From positions 1-64,000 of the forward strand of contig NZ_MINO01000010.1 of the NCBI RefSeq assembly GCF_001757355.1: 64,000 nucleotides of DNA. Direction: 5' to 3'. A program made the translations under genes and the position numbers. Under the pieces are notes generated by a model. That model saw only the letters and a list, made by a program, of their open reading frames with translations. It was not told the DNA's origin and made no database searches. This document shows positions 34,521 through 42,941 of the stretch, one piece after another. The stretch's first letter is position 1. Each line of letters starts with the position of its first letter. Source of the stretch: Sphingobium phenoxybenzoativorans. Lineage in GTDB: Bacteria; Pseudomonadota; Alphaproteobacteria; Sphingomonadales; Sphingomonadaceae.

Positions 34521-37142
34521 ATGTCTATTCTTATCCATGATCACCGGCAGGCTCATATAGCGCTCAGTCTCGCCCTATTGGGCAGCATTTCAGCGTCACC
34601 CGCTACACATGCGGCTGAAGCTGAGGACGTCGATGCAGCGGACAAGGCGGCCGAGATTATTGTCACTGCTGCAGGGCGGGAAAGCGATGTGCTGCCGCAT
34701 CGGCCCAGCTCCTCCATCTACGGTGTCGACGGCACGGTTTTGGATACGCCACGAAGCGTGTCGCAGATTTCGCCCGACCAATTGCTGCGCGATGCAATCC
34801 GTACAACCGACGATTTTGTGAAATATGCCCCGGGCATCACGCGCGGCGGTGGCCAGAACGTCAACGCCACTCCATTCATTCGCGGATTGAAGTCCGACAT
34901 TTTCCAGAACGGGCAGCGGATTTACGTCGACACGCTCGATCATCCGGTGAACTTCAACGCGTTTGAAGGCGCGGATATCGTCGCAGGACCTTCCTCCGTC
35001 ATTTTCGGGCCTGCCGGGGGCAGCGGCGGTTATGTCAATTATCTCGCCAAACAACCGCATTTCGATGCCCAGCATTCGGAAGTGCGTGCGGAGATCGGCA
35101 CCTGGGTTCCCGGCGACAAATCTTTTTCGGATTTTGGGCTGACGTTGGATACGGGTGGCCCGATCCGGAAAGACTTGGCCTATCGCATCAGCATACGTGG
35201 CAAACGCGGCGGCACTTATTACGATAATATCCGCAACAACTATAACAGCTTCTACGGCGCGCTGTCTTACAGGCCAGGCAATTCCATACGCATCGACTGG
35301 AACGGTTCGTTCGACAATTATTATGACTTCAACGCCACGCGCGGATGGAACCGCAACACGCAGGAACTGGTCAGCAATTTCGGCAGCTATTATGGCGGAC
35401 GGGCGACGCCGATCATCAGTAGCCCTAATGTTGGCCTTTGGTCGCCTGTGTTTGCATCCAGCGATCCGACCTCTCCGACTATCGGCTGGCAGGCCCGTAC
35501 GCCCGCAGGGCAGGGCCGCTATGTCGCGGGCGCAGTGCAGACGACGCCACTGCCCAGTGCGGCAATCGAAAATGCGGGAACAATTCTGGGCTGGGTCTAT
35601 GATCCTTCAATACCCGGAAATGGCCTCACCCGGATAGGAGCGTCGCAAGGATCCGGCCGTCGCGAGGACAAGAACACGGCAAAGCGATATATCTCCCAGC
35701 TTCGTATCGGCGTTGACCTGTCCAGTAACTGGAATCTGCTGTCGAGCAGCTATTTTCAGCGCTCGGTAAGCACCACGGATTCCGTGGGCGCATTCTTCTA
35801 TCAGAATCGCAGCACGGTTCTGGACCAGCGCTTCGAAGTGCGGGGCAAGCTGGACTTTGAACTCGGCGGGGTGAAGATCGGTCTGCAAAGCAATAGCGGC
35901 GCTGCAATACGTCATTTTAAATATGAGGGGCTTTCGGCGAACAACAGTTTCAACTTTGACCCCTATGATCTGACGCAGGACCCCTCGCTGGTGCAAAGTC
36001 CGGGGCGTCTCTATGGCCTGACCCAGCGCGATCCCAATTCGTCGGGTTCATGGATTGGTACGCCGGGTGTTCCCCAGCTTTCGCCCTATGTCGGTTATCT
36101 CAACATACCGCCCATGTATCCGGTCAATGACGGCTTCTATGCCGAGGTTGGCGGATTTCCTTTCCCTAGCGGGGCGGGAATCTACACAAGCGCCGGGCGC
36201 ATGACGAACTACAGCCTGTTCACGCAACAGAATCTGAGCATCGGCGATCATGTTTCGATCAATCTTGGCGGCAACCTGACCAACATCCGCGCCAAGATAT
36301 TCAATCCGGTCGTGATCAAGCCCGGCCAGGAAGCCAGTGATACGGGGAGCTATTGGCTGCCCAGCTATCAGGCGAGCCTGGTGATCAAGCCGAGTGACCG
36401 CAGTTCAATTTACTTCACCTATGACCGGTCGGAAGCGGTGAACCTAGGCATATTCGGCAGCTTCCTGATCTGGGGCTTTGGCAACACGCTCGACAGCAAT
36501 GCTTTCCATAGCGTGAGCGAATTATATGAGGCTGGCGCGAAGTTCGAGGCAATCCCCGACAAGCTGTTTCTCTCGACGGCCGGCTTCATCCAGTATCGCG
36601 ATCTTTCACCCGACCAGTTCGGTAATATCGCCCGAGTGCGCATCAAAGGTGTGGAGGCGGCGGCCCGCTACGAGGCGTCAGAACGGCTCTCTGGCGGCCT
36701 GAACTTCACCTATCTCGATCCGATCCAGACCTATGTCATGCCTTTCGGCTATACGCAGCAGGGTTTCTTCGCCGATAATGCGACGGCGTGGGGTGACCTT
36801 GGTGTGCTCAACCCTTTTCCGGCCGGCCGCCACCCGCTTCCCGGCCTGCCAAAGACGTCGATCAATGGCTATGTCGATTATAAATTCACGAAAAACATCG
36901 GCGCTCAGGCCGCTTTCTGGCTGACGGGGCCGTGGTACACAGACCTTAACAAGACGGTACGCATCCCAACCGAACATAATGTCGACCTGAGCCTCTATTA
37001 TCGCGATGAGAGATTCGACTCCAGGATCAGCGTCCTCAACATCACCGATCAGAAGAATTTCCTGAGCGCGCTGACAGGCGCCGGGTTCCTGCAACCGCTG
37101 GCGCCGACTTCGGTCCAGGCGACCATCGCTTATCGTTTCTGA
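34521..37142 (+). CDS. TonB-dependent receptor of the siderophore type, heading the dsz-like operon
   Basis: 873-residue outer-membrane receptor. A signal peptide (hydrophobic L-S-L-A-L-L-G-S-I-S, cut near T-H-A-A) is followed by a TonB box A-A-E-I-I-V-T-A, a plug with L-D-T-P-R-S-V-S-Q-I and P-F-I-R-G-L-K-S, and a barrel ending I-A-Y-R-F. The plug is of the siderophore-receptor type, unlike the other two receptors here. Only 12 bases separate it from the DszA-like gene, so it probably imports the substrate of that operon. The ribosome site before ATG 34521 is weak. Confidence 0.92.
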   Translation: MSILIHDHRQAHIALSLALLGSISASPATHAAEAEDVDAADKAAEIIVTAAGRESDVLPHRPSSSIYGVDGTVLDTPRSVSQISPDQLLRDAIRTTDDFVKYAPGITRGGGQNVNATPFIRGLKSDIFQNGQRIYVDTLDHPVNFNAFEGADIVAGPSSVIFGPAGGSGGYVNYLAKQPHFDAQHSEVRAEIGTWVPGDKSFSDFGLTLDTGGPIRKDLAYRISIRGKRGGTYYDNIRNNYNSFYGALSYRPGNSIRIDWNGSFDNYYDFNATRGWNRNTQELVSNFGSYYGGRATPIISSPNVGLWSPVFASSDPTSPTIGWQARTPAGQGRYVAGAVQTTPLPSAAIENAGTILGWVYDPSIPGNGLTRIGASQGSGRREDKNTAKRYISQLRIGVDLSSNWNLLSSSYFQRSVSTTDSVGAFFYQNRSTVLDQRFEVRGKLDFELGGVKIGLQSNSGAAIRHFKYEGLSANNSFNFDPYDLTQDPSLVQSPGRLYGLTQRDPNSSGSWIGTPGVPQLSPYVGYLNIPPMYPVNDGFYAEVGGFPFPSGAGIYTSAGRMTNYSLFTQQNLSIGDHVSINLGGNLTNIRAKIFNPVVIKPGQEASDTGSYWLPSYQASLVIKPSDRSSIYFTYDRSEAVNLGIFGSFLIWGFGNTLDSNAFHSVSELYEAGAKFEAIPDKLFLSTAGFIQYRDLSPDQFGNIARVRIKGVEAAARYEASERLSGGLNFTYLDPIQTYVMPFGYTQQGFFADNATAWGDLGVLNPFPAGRHPLPGLPKTSINGYVDYKFTKNIGAQAAFWLTGPWYTDLNKTVRIPTEHNVDLSLYYRDERFDSRISVLNITDQKNFLSALTGAGFLQPLAPTSVQATIAYRF

Positions 37143-37154
37143 AGGAGCAAAGTC

Positions 37155-38519
37155 ATGTCCAGGCGGCAAGGTCACCTCCATCTTACCCTGGTGCTTCACC
37201 CGATGGGCATTCATCAGGCCGGGTGGGCGCATCCCAAGTCCGTTTTCGGCAATAAACTGTCCGATTATGTGCATCTGGCGCAGCTCGCGGAAAATGCGCG
37301 GTTTGACGGGATATTCCTGGCCGACGGACCGTCGATGATTTCGGAGGATATGGAGGAGGGGAGCCGGCATCCCTATGGCGATGGCTTTGAACCGCTGACG
37401 CTTCTGTCTGCCCTATCCGCTGTCACCAGCCGCCTCGGTCTGATTGCGACGGCAAGCAGCACCTATAGCGAACCCTATAATGTGGCGCGGCAGTTCGCCT
37501 CTTTGGATAGATTGAGCAACGGCCGGGCGGGGTTCAACCTCGTCACCACCGTCAGCACGATCGCAGCAGCGAATTTTGGACGCACCCATCCGCCGCACGC
37601 CGAACGCTATGAACGCGCTGGCGAATTTATCGAGGTCCTTGAGGGCCTTTGGGACAGTTGGGAAGATGACGCCTTCATTCATGATCGGGATGAGGGGCGC
37701 TATTTCGACCCGGCCAAGGGGCATCTACTGAACTATAGCGGCAAGCATTTCTCCGTACGCGGGCCGCTTAACACTGCCCGGCCGGTGCAGGGCCACCCAG
37801 TGAAGGTGCAAGCGGGCGCTTCGGAAGTTGGAAAGCGACTGGCGGCACGCACCGCTGATGTGGTGTTCACCGTGTCGCAAACGCTTGAAGAAGCGAAGGC
37901 ATTTTATAGCGATATCAAGCAGCTTGCGGCCGGATATGGCCGCAATCCCGATCATGTCCGCGTGCTTCCCGGCGTGGTGCCCTTTATCGGCCGGACGGAG
38001 GAGGAGGCGCAGGAGCAGTTCGAATATCTGCAAGACTTGCTCCATCCCGCATCGGGCGTCGCGAAATTGTCCGCCGCATTTGGCTTGGATCTAAGCGGAT
38101 ATCCCCTTGACGGCCCGTTACCGGATCTTCCGGCGACCGAAGCCAGCAAGGGTATGCAGGAATTGCTGACGTCCCTGGCGCGTCGCGAGAATATGACGCT
38201 CAGGCAACTCTATAAGCATGTGTCGGGGTCGTTCGGCCATCGCATGTTGATCGGCACCGGTAAGACCGTCGCTGACCAGCTTGAAGAATGGTATCATGCG
38301 GAGGCTGCCGACGGTTATAATATCATGTTCCCCTACCAGCCGGGCGGCATGGAGCAGTTTGTCGAGCATGTATTGCCCGAACTGCAGCGCCGGGGGGTAT
38401 TCCGTACCGAATATGAAGGCGGCACCCTGCGTGAGCATCTGGGACTTCCGCGTCCGGATAACCGTCACGTCTTACGACATGACCCCGCGCGGGAACGCGC
38501 TGTCGCCACTGCAGATTGA
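37155..38519 (+). CDS. NtaA/SnaA/DszA-family FMNH2-dependent monooxygenase
   Basis: 454 residues, luciferase superfamily, in the branch of DszA (dibenzothiophene-sulfone monooxygenase). Family features: F-D-G-I-F-L-A-D-G near residue 49, S-S-T-Y-S-E-P-Y-N-V-A-R near 101, R-A-G-F-N-L-V-T-T, V-Q-G-H-P-V-K-V-Q-A-G-A-S near 215, and a C-terminal R-R-G-V-F-R-T-E-Y-E-G-G-T-L-R-E-H-L-G-L that closely parallels the DszA ending. DszA opens the sulfone ring to a sulfinate using FMNH2 and O2. Next to a DszB-like gene this suggests action on an organic sulfone. AAGGAG precedes ATG 37155. No flavin reductase is nearby. Confidence 0.9.
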   Translation: MSRRQGHLHLTLVLHPMGIHQAGWAHPKSVFGNKLSDYVHLAQLAENARFDGIFLADGPSMISEDMEEGSRHPYGDGFEPLTLLSALSAVTSRLGLIATASSTYSEPYNVARQFASLDRLSNGRAGFNLVTTVSTIAAANFGRTHPPHAERYERAGEFIEVLEGLWDSWEDDAFIHDRDEGRYFDPAKGHLLNYSGKHFSVRGPLNTARPVQGHPVKVQAGASEVGKRLAARTADVVFTVSQTLEEAKAFYSDIKQLAAGYGRNPDHVRVLPGVVPFIGRTEEEAQEQFEYLQDLLHPASGVAKLSAAFGLDLSGYPLDGPLPDLPATEASKGMQELLTSLARRENMTLRQLYKHVSGSFGHRMLIGTGKTVADQLEEWYHAEAADGYNIMFPYQPGGMEQFVEHVLPELQRRGVFRTEYEGGTLREHLGLPRPDNRHVLRHDPARERAVATAD

Positions 38520-38541
38520 TCGACAGGAAAAGCTCAAAGAC

Positions 38542-39675
38542 ATGGCTGCAACTTCACAAGCATCGGCCGTGCGCGACGGCGCATTGTCCGAAATATGGTT
38601 CACACGGTGCCCGGTCCCGACTGCGACAGGACTGGCCTATAAGCTCGGTTGGCTGGACGCGGAGTTTGCGCGGGACGGCATACAGGTCAAAACGCTTCAG
38701 GACGCGCCGCAGGCGCTAGCGCGCCATCATTATGATCATCGCATGCCAACCCTGGTCCGTGAGGGGGGCAACCTTCTGGCGCTTGCTGCGCGTGCTCAGG
38801 GTGAGGACACACGGCTGGTCGGGTTGACCTGGATTGAAGACAGCCAGGTGATATTGGTCAGGCGGGACAGTGGCATCGCCACAGCCGCCGACTTGGCCGG
38901 AAAGCGGCTTGGCCTCCCGACCTTCACCGAACATCCGATCCCGGAGCATGTCCGTGGCATGAGCATAACACGGGCCATGTCCTTGATGGGATATAAGGGC
39001 GCGCTGGCTTCTGCAGGTTTGACGTTCGACGATGTCGAACTGGTTGAGGTGAATGGCACGATCGGCAATGTGCAGGGCGCGCGGCTGGGGGATGGGCCGA
39101 TCCAGATGTGGGCCTATGACGCACTGGCCAAGGGGAAGATCGACGCGCTTTATGTGAAGGGCGCTTCCTCCCTCGATGACGCATATGCTGCTGGCCTGAC
39201 TGTCGGTATCAATCTGGACAAGCTCCCGCACCCTCATTTCCGGGTGAATAATGGCACGCCGCGGCCGATTACCGTGCACCGGCGTTTTATCGACGAGCAT
39301 TTCGACTATTTGGTGCGGTTTTTCGTGCAGACGCTGGCGGCCGCGGATTGGGCGAGAGAGAATGCGGACGACGTACGCCGCATTGTCGCACAGGAGACGC
39401 GCGGAACTGACGGCGCGGTGATTGATGGCTATGGCGAGGCATTCCATCATTCTCTGCAGCCCGAATTGTCGTCCGAAAGGATCGAACTTCTTGCCCAGCA
39501 AAAGAAGGCGCTATGGCTCCATGGCTTCTTGGAACGAGATTTCGATCTGGCGGAATGGATTGACCCCCGCCCCCTGGAGGAAGCAAGGCGGCGGCTCGAT
39601 GCGGGGCTGACATTGCCGGCGAAGGCCAATAAGGGGGATTTTATTGGCGCAGGAACGGCTGACCTCTCTACCTGA
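38542..39675 (+). CDS. DszB-like desulfinase (2'-hydroxybiphenyl-2-sulfinate desulfinase family)
   Basis: 377 residues with a periplasmic-binding-protein-like fold but no signal peptide, as in DszB (365 residues). The N-terminal R-C23-P-V-P-T matches the nucleophile segment of DszB (Cys27), H62/H63-Y-D corresponds to His60, and V-R73-E-G-G-N to Arg70. Further parallels are A-A-D-L-A-G-K-R-L-G, F-D-D-V-E-L-V and a C-terminal A-D-W-A-R-E-N-A-D-D-V. It would remove sulfite from an aryl or alkyl sulfinate produced by the DszA-like enzyme 22 bases upstream. Alternatively it is a cytoplasmic relative of SsuA-type binding proteins. ATG 38542 is chosen because earlier in-frame starts overlap the DszA-like gene. 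Confidence 0.82.
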   Translation: MAATSQASAVRDGALSEIWFTRCPVPTATGLAYKLGWLDAEFARDGIQVKTLQDAPQALARHHYDHRMPTLVREGGNLLALAARAQGEDTRLVGLTWIEDSQVILVRRDSGIATAADLAGKRLGLPTFTEHPIPEHVRGMSITRAMSLMGYKGALASAGLTFDDVELVEVNGTIGNVQGARLGDGPIQMWAYDALAKGKIDALYVKGASSLDDAYAAGLTVGINLDKLPHPHFRVNNGTPRPITVHRRFIDEHFDYLVRFFVQTLAAADWARENADDVRRIVAQETRGTDGAVIDGYGEAFHHSLQPELSSERIELLAQQKKALWLHGFLERDFDLAEWIDPRPLEEARRRLDAGLTLPAKANKGDFIGAGTADLST

Positions 39676-39690
39676 GCGGCAAATGGAGGA

Positions 39691-40461
39691 ATGGTGAAAT
39701 CAGACGTGTCGGATCGACTGGACCGGTCTGTAGCCGCTGAGGGCAAGCTGTATGAGATTGTCCGCAGTCGCATCCTGAGCAAGATGCAGTCTGGCGAATG
39801 GCGAAGCGGCGAACGGCTTCCCGCCGAACCCGAACTGGCGTTAATGTTCGATGTCAGCGTCGGGACAGTGCGCAAGGCGGTCGATACTTTAGCTGAGCAA
39901 CGCATTCTGACGCGCCGCCATGGCAGCGGGACCTATGTCACGGGGTCAACGCGCGAAACATTTCTCGATTCGGTATTCAGCTTCGTTGATCGCAAGGATC
40001 GCCGCATTGATACGACCTTCCGCGTTGTATCGATGCGGCTGACGTCGCCCAGTGAGGAAGCCGCGGAGGTTTTCCGCCTTGGCCCAGGCCAGAAGGTATT
40101 CCGGCTGAGAAATATCCGTCTGGTCGACAATGTCCCGCTGCTGTTCGATGATATCCAGGTTCCGCAGAATCGCTTCCCGCATCTTACAGTGCGGGATTTC
40201 CGGGAGGCTGACGCTGGAACGACTGTGCTCGACCTGTTGATGAAACAGTCTTCTGGTCATGTTGTGCGTGTCGAGGAACGGATCGAGGCGATCGGCGCAA
40301 CGGCGTCCGTCGCGGAGATGTTGCAGATCAAGCCCAATGCGCCTCTGCTGCACATTGAACGGATCGCCTATTCGTTCGGTAATATCCCCGTCGAGCTTCG
40401 AAACCGCCTCGTCCACACAAAGGCGGCGCGTTATTTCAACAATTGGGGCGTGAAGTCATAG
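39691..40461 (+). CDS. GntR-family regulator, HutC/UTRA subfamily
   Basis: 256 residues: an N-terminal winged helix (L-Y-E-I-V-R-S-R-I, G-E-R-L-P-A-E-P-E-L-A, V-S-V-G-T-V-R-K-A-V-D-T-L) and a C-terminal UTRA effector domain with the P-L-L-H-I-E-R-I-A-Y signature. It closes the TonB receptor-DszA-DszB operon (15-base gap), so it is likely a local repressor relieved by the substrate or a breakdown product. The GGAGGA motif lies directly against ATG 39691, so a GTG start one codon later is possible. Confidence 0.92.
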   Translation: MVKSDVSDRLDRSVAAEGKLYEIVRSRILSKMQSGEWRSGERLPAEPELALMFDVSVGTVRKAVDTLAEQRILTRRHGSGTYVTGSTRETFLDSVFSFVDRKDRRIDTTFRVVSMRLTSPSEEAAEVFRLGPGQKVFRLRNIRLVDNVPLLFDDIQVPQNRFPHLTVRDFREADAGTTVLDLLMKQSSGHVVRVEERIEAIGATASVAEMLQIKPNAPLLHIERIAYSFGNIPVELRNRLVHTKAARYFNNWGVKS

Positions 40462-40491
40462 GGCCGTTTTTACACGCCGCCTTCGCGAATA

Positions 40492-41118
40492 TTATCGATC
40501 CCGCAGGCGCTGCAGGGCTGGGGCCAAAGCTTCTGATACGGCAAATTCAGTATTGGGACCAAGTTTCGCGCCGCTTGCCCGGATGTCGCTAGCCAGCGTG
40601 ACGGAGAACGCCGTGCGCCACATGCCGGCACCCATTTTCGCGATGCCGGCGTCTTCCTCATAATTCTTGGACAGTGATCGCCCCTGCACGAGCGCATATA
40701 CCGCATCATAAAGCATCAGGCTCTTTTCCAATGCTTCCTCATCCGTGGCCGCCGACAGCACCACACCCTCAACAATTGCAAGAAGGCCGACCACGACCTC
40801 TCCGGGAAAGCCATGACTGTCCGGTTCGTTTCGGTTGAACAAATAGGATAGTCCGGAGGCGACAATATCCCCCACGGTTTTCAGATGAGGGTCGGAGAGA
40901 GAATATTTTCGCAGGATTTTCTCGAAGGTCGATCCCGACTGGTCATGGCTCGACAATTCGATACCCGGAAGGCCGAACTGGATGACATTTGAGTCCAGTT
41001 CAGCACCCCCACTATGACCCAGGAACAGAAATTCGGCATCGGGATCGACGAAGCGCTTGATGAGCCATGCCGAGATGGCCCGGTCGAAATGGATATGTTC
41101 GCGGGTCGCCCAACGCAT
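40492..41118 (-). CDS. ChrB-domain (chromate-resistance-associated) protein
   Basis: 208-residue protein similar to the C-terminal domain of ChrB. It opens with W-A-T-R-E-H-I-H-F-D-R-A-I-S-A-W-L-I-K-R-F-V-D and has D-A-E-F-L-F-L then G-I-E-L-S-S-H-D, the usual ChrB_C landmarks. ChrB is known as a chromate-sensing regulator, but stand-alone copies in catabolic operons have unknown roles. Nothing else for chromate efflux (ChrA) is nearby. It is the last gene of the minus-strand run and faces the GntR gene convergently. Confidence 0.8.
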   Translation of the reverse strand: MRWATREHIHFDRAISAWLIKRFVDPDAEFLFLGHSGGAELDSNVIQFGLPGIELSSHDQSGSTFEKILRKYSLSDPHLKTVGDIVASGLSYLFNRNEPDSHGFPGEVVVGLLAIVEGVVLSAATDEEALEKSLMLYDAVYALVQGRSLSKNYEEDAGIAKMGAGMWRTAFSVTLASDIRASGAKLGPNTEFAVSEALAPALQRLRDR

Positions 41119-41182
41119 AGTCTATGCTCCTTGAGATGAGGGTTTGCCGGTGGGCAATAGCGCGGCGGATCGGATCATGGTT

Positions 41183-41971
41183 CTATCCTGCCGACAGCCC
41201 ATCATCCACCGGGATGATAGTGCCGTTGATGAATGACGCAGCATCGGAAGCCAGAAACAGCACGAGATTGGCAATTTCCTGCGGCGCGGCTTTGCGTTGG
41301 GGCAGGGACATGATCGGCACCAGCCTGCCGACATCGGCCAGGTCAAATTCCTTGAAATCCTTGCCCTTGGCGATGTCGGTATCGGTCAATCCTGGGCAGA
41401 TTGCGTTGCACCGGATGCCATTGGGGCTGTATGTCCAGGCGACACTTTTTGTCAGGCCGATCAGGCCCGTCTTGGCTGTGCTGTACGCTGAGCCCGATAT
41501 GCCCCCTCGCAATCCGGCAACCGACGATGTGTTCACGATAACGCCGTGATGTTGCGCTTGCATGATGGGAAGGACGGCGCGCGTCAGAAGGAAGGGGCCG
41601 GTCAGGTTCACTGCGATGACGCGATCCCAAAGCGCGGTGGACATTCGATGAACCGGCAACAGGTCATCAAGGATGCCGGCATTGTTGCAGCAGATGTCGA
41701 TGCGGCCCCAGCGCGCTATCGTTTCAGCAACCATCGCGGTGACGGCATCCTCGTCTGCAATGTCCGCGACTACGGGATGCGCAATACCGCCCTGCTGCAT
41801 GATCGTATCCGCCACGGTTTCGGCGCGCGTCCCGTCTATGTCATGCACGACGACCTTAGCCCCATTTTGTGCAAGCGTCTCGGCAATCGAGCGGCCGATG
41901 CCTGAACCCGCGCCGGTTACGATCGCCGATTGACCGGTCAAATCGACCTGCATCTGGGAAGAAGGTGGCAT
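41183..41971 (-). CDS. SDR-family oxidoreductase
   Basis: 262-residue classical short-chain dehydrogenase. T-G-A-G-S-G-I-G, C-N-N-A-G and Y-S-T-A-K are intact; the C-terminus ends I-I-P-V-D-D-G-L. Its acidic D-I-D after strand 2 suggests NAD. It lies between the FAH-family hydrolase and the ChrB-like gene in the minus-strand run (gaps 62 and 64 bases). GAGAGGGA precedes the ATG. Confidence 0.9.
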   Translation of the reverse strand: MPPSSQMQVDLTGQSAIVTGAGSGIGRSIAETLAQNGAKVVVHDIDGTRAETVADTIMQQGGIAHPVVADIADEDAVTAMVAETIARWGRIDICCNNAGILDDLLPVHRMSTALWDRVIAVNLTGPFLLTRAVLPIMQAQHHGVIVNTSSVAGLRGGISGSAYSTAKTGLIGLTKSVAWTYSPNGIRCNAICPGLTDTDIAKGKDFKEFDLADVGRLVPIMSLPQRKAAPQEIANLVLFLASDAASFINGTIIPVDDGLSAG

Positions 41972-42033
41972 GTGGTTGTCCCTCTCGCTATTTATGCTTT
42001 CTTCTCAGGCGGCATCGCCCGGATCATGCCTCA

Positions 42034-42894
42034 TCAGGCAGGAAGCGGCGCCTTTTCGTCGACCACCCGGTTTTCGATGGCCCCGATGCCCTCTATTTCC
42101 ACGCGAACCACGTCGCCCGCCTTGAGCCATAGCGGCGGTTTCTTCGCCGCACCGACGCCACTGGGCGTACCGGTGAATAAGATGTCGCCAGGTTCCAGCG
42201 TCATCACCTGCGACAGGTAGGAAATCTGGTGCGCGCAATCGAAGATCAACTGATCGGTGCGCGAGTTCTGACGCAACTCGCCATTCACATAAGACCGGAT
42301 GGCAAGATTGGCGGGGGACACTTCGTCCGGCGTCACTATCCAGGGGCCGTAGGGCGCATGGGTGTCGAATGACTTGCCAATGAAATGTTGCGTCGTGCGC
42401 AACTGCCAGTCCCGCACGCTGACATCATTGCCCGCGCAGAAGCCGAAGATCATGTCCAGCGCACGATCCTTGGGAACGTGACGGCAACGCTTACCGATCA
42501 CGATGACCAGCTCCGCCTCATAATCCAGATGTTCCGACACGATTGGGCGATCAATGGGTTCGTAGGGGCCGTTGACTGATGTTGCGGCCTTGGAGAACCA
42601 CATCGGATATTCGGGTGGCGCCTTGCCGCCCTCCGCAGCATGGTCGGCATAGTTCAGCCCGATCGCCAGTATCTTGCCAGGCCGCGTCACCGGCGCATGG
42701 AGAGTGACGTCCTGCAAAGGAATTTCGAAATTCCCGATGGCGCGGATTTCCGGCTGAACCCTGTCCCATGCATTCATCAGGGAAATCATGTCCGTCACCG
42801 GCTCGGACAGGCGGCCCGTCAGCGGAGCGACGCCTTTCCCATCGGACAGGCCGACCATGGGTTCACCGGAGGTTGAAAATGTGACCAGTTTCAT
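42034..42894 (-). CDS. Fumarylacetoacetate hydrolase (FAH) family protein
   Basis: 286-residue metal-dependent hydrolase or decarboxylase. Seen: I-L-A-I-G-L-N-Y-A-D-H, the acidic metal ligands in D-Y-E-A-E-L, G-N-D-V-S-V-R-D, K-S-F-D-T-H-A-P-Y-G-P-W and F-T-G-T-P-S-G-V-G-A. Members cleave acylpyruvates or hydrate/decarboxylate 2-oxo-enoate ring-fission products. With lactonase, aldehyde dehydrogenase and dehydrogenases beside it, it probably serves a late ring-fission step. Confidence 0.92.
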   Translation of the reverse strand: MKLVTFSTSGEPMVGLSDGKGVAPLTGRLSEPVTDMISLMNAWDRVQPEIRAIGNFEIPLQDVTLHAPVTRPGKILAIGLNYADHAAEGGKAPPEYPMWFSKAATSVNGPYEPIDRPIVSEHLDYEAELVIVIGKRCRHVPKDRALDMIFGFCAGNDVSVRDWQLRTTQHFIGKSFDTHAPYGPWIVTPDEVSPANLAIRSYVNGELRQNSRTDQLIFDCAHQISYLSQVMTLEPGDILFTGTPSGVGAAKKPPLWLKAGDVVRVEIEGIGAIENRVVDEKAPLPA

Positions 42895-42941
42895 GACGTC
42901 ACCTTATTCGGTTGCTATCCAGAACATCCCTTGAAGGGCGA

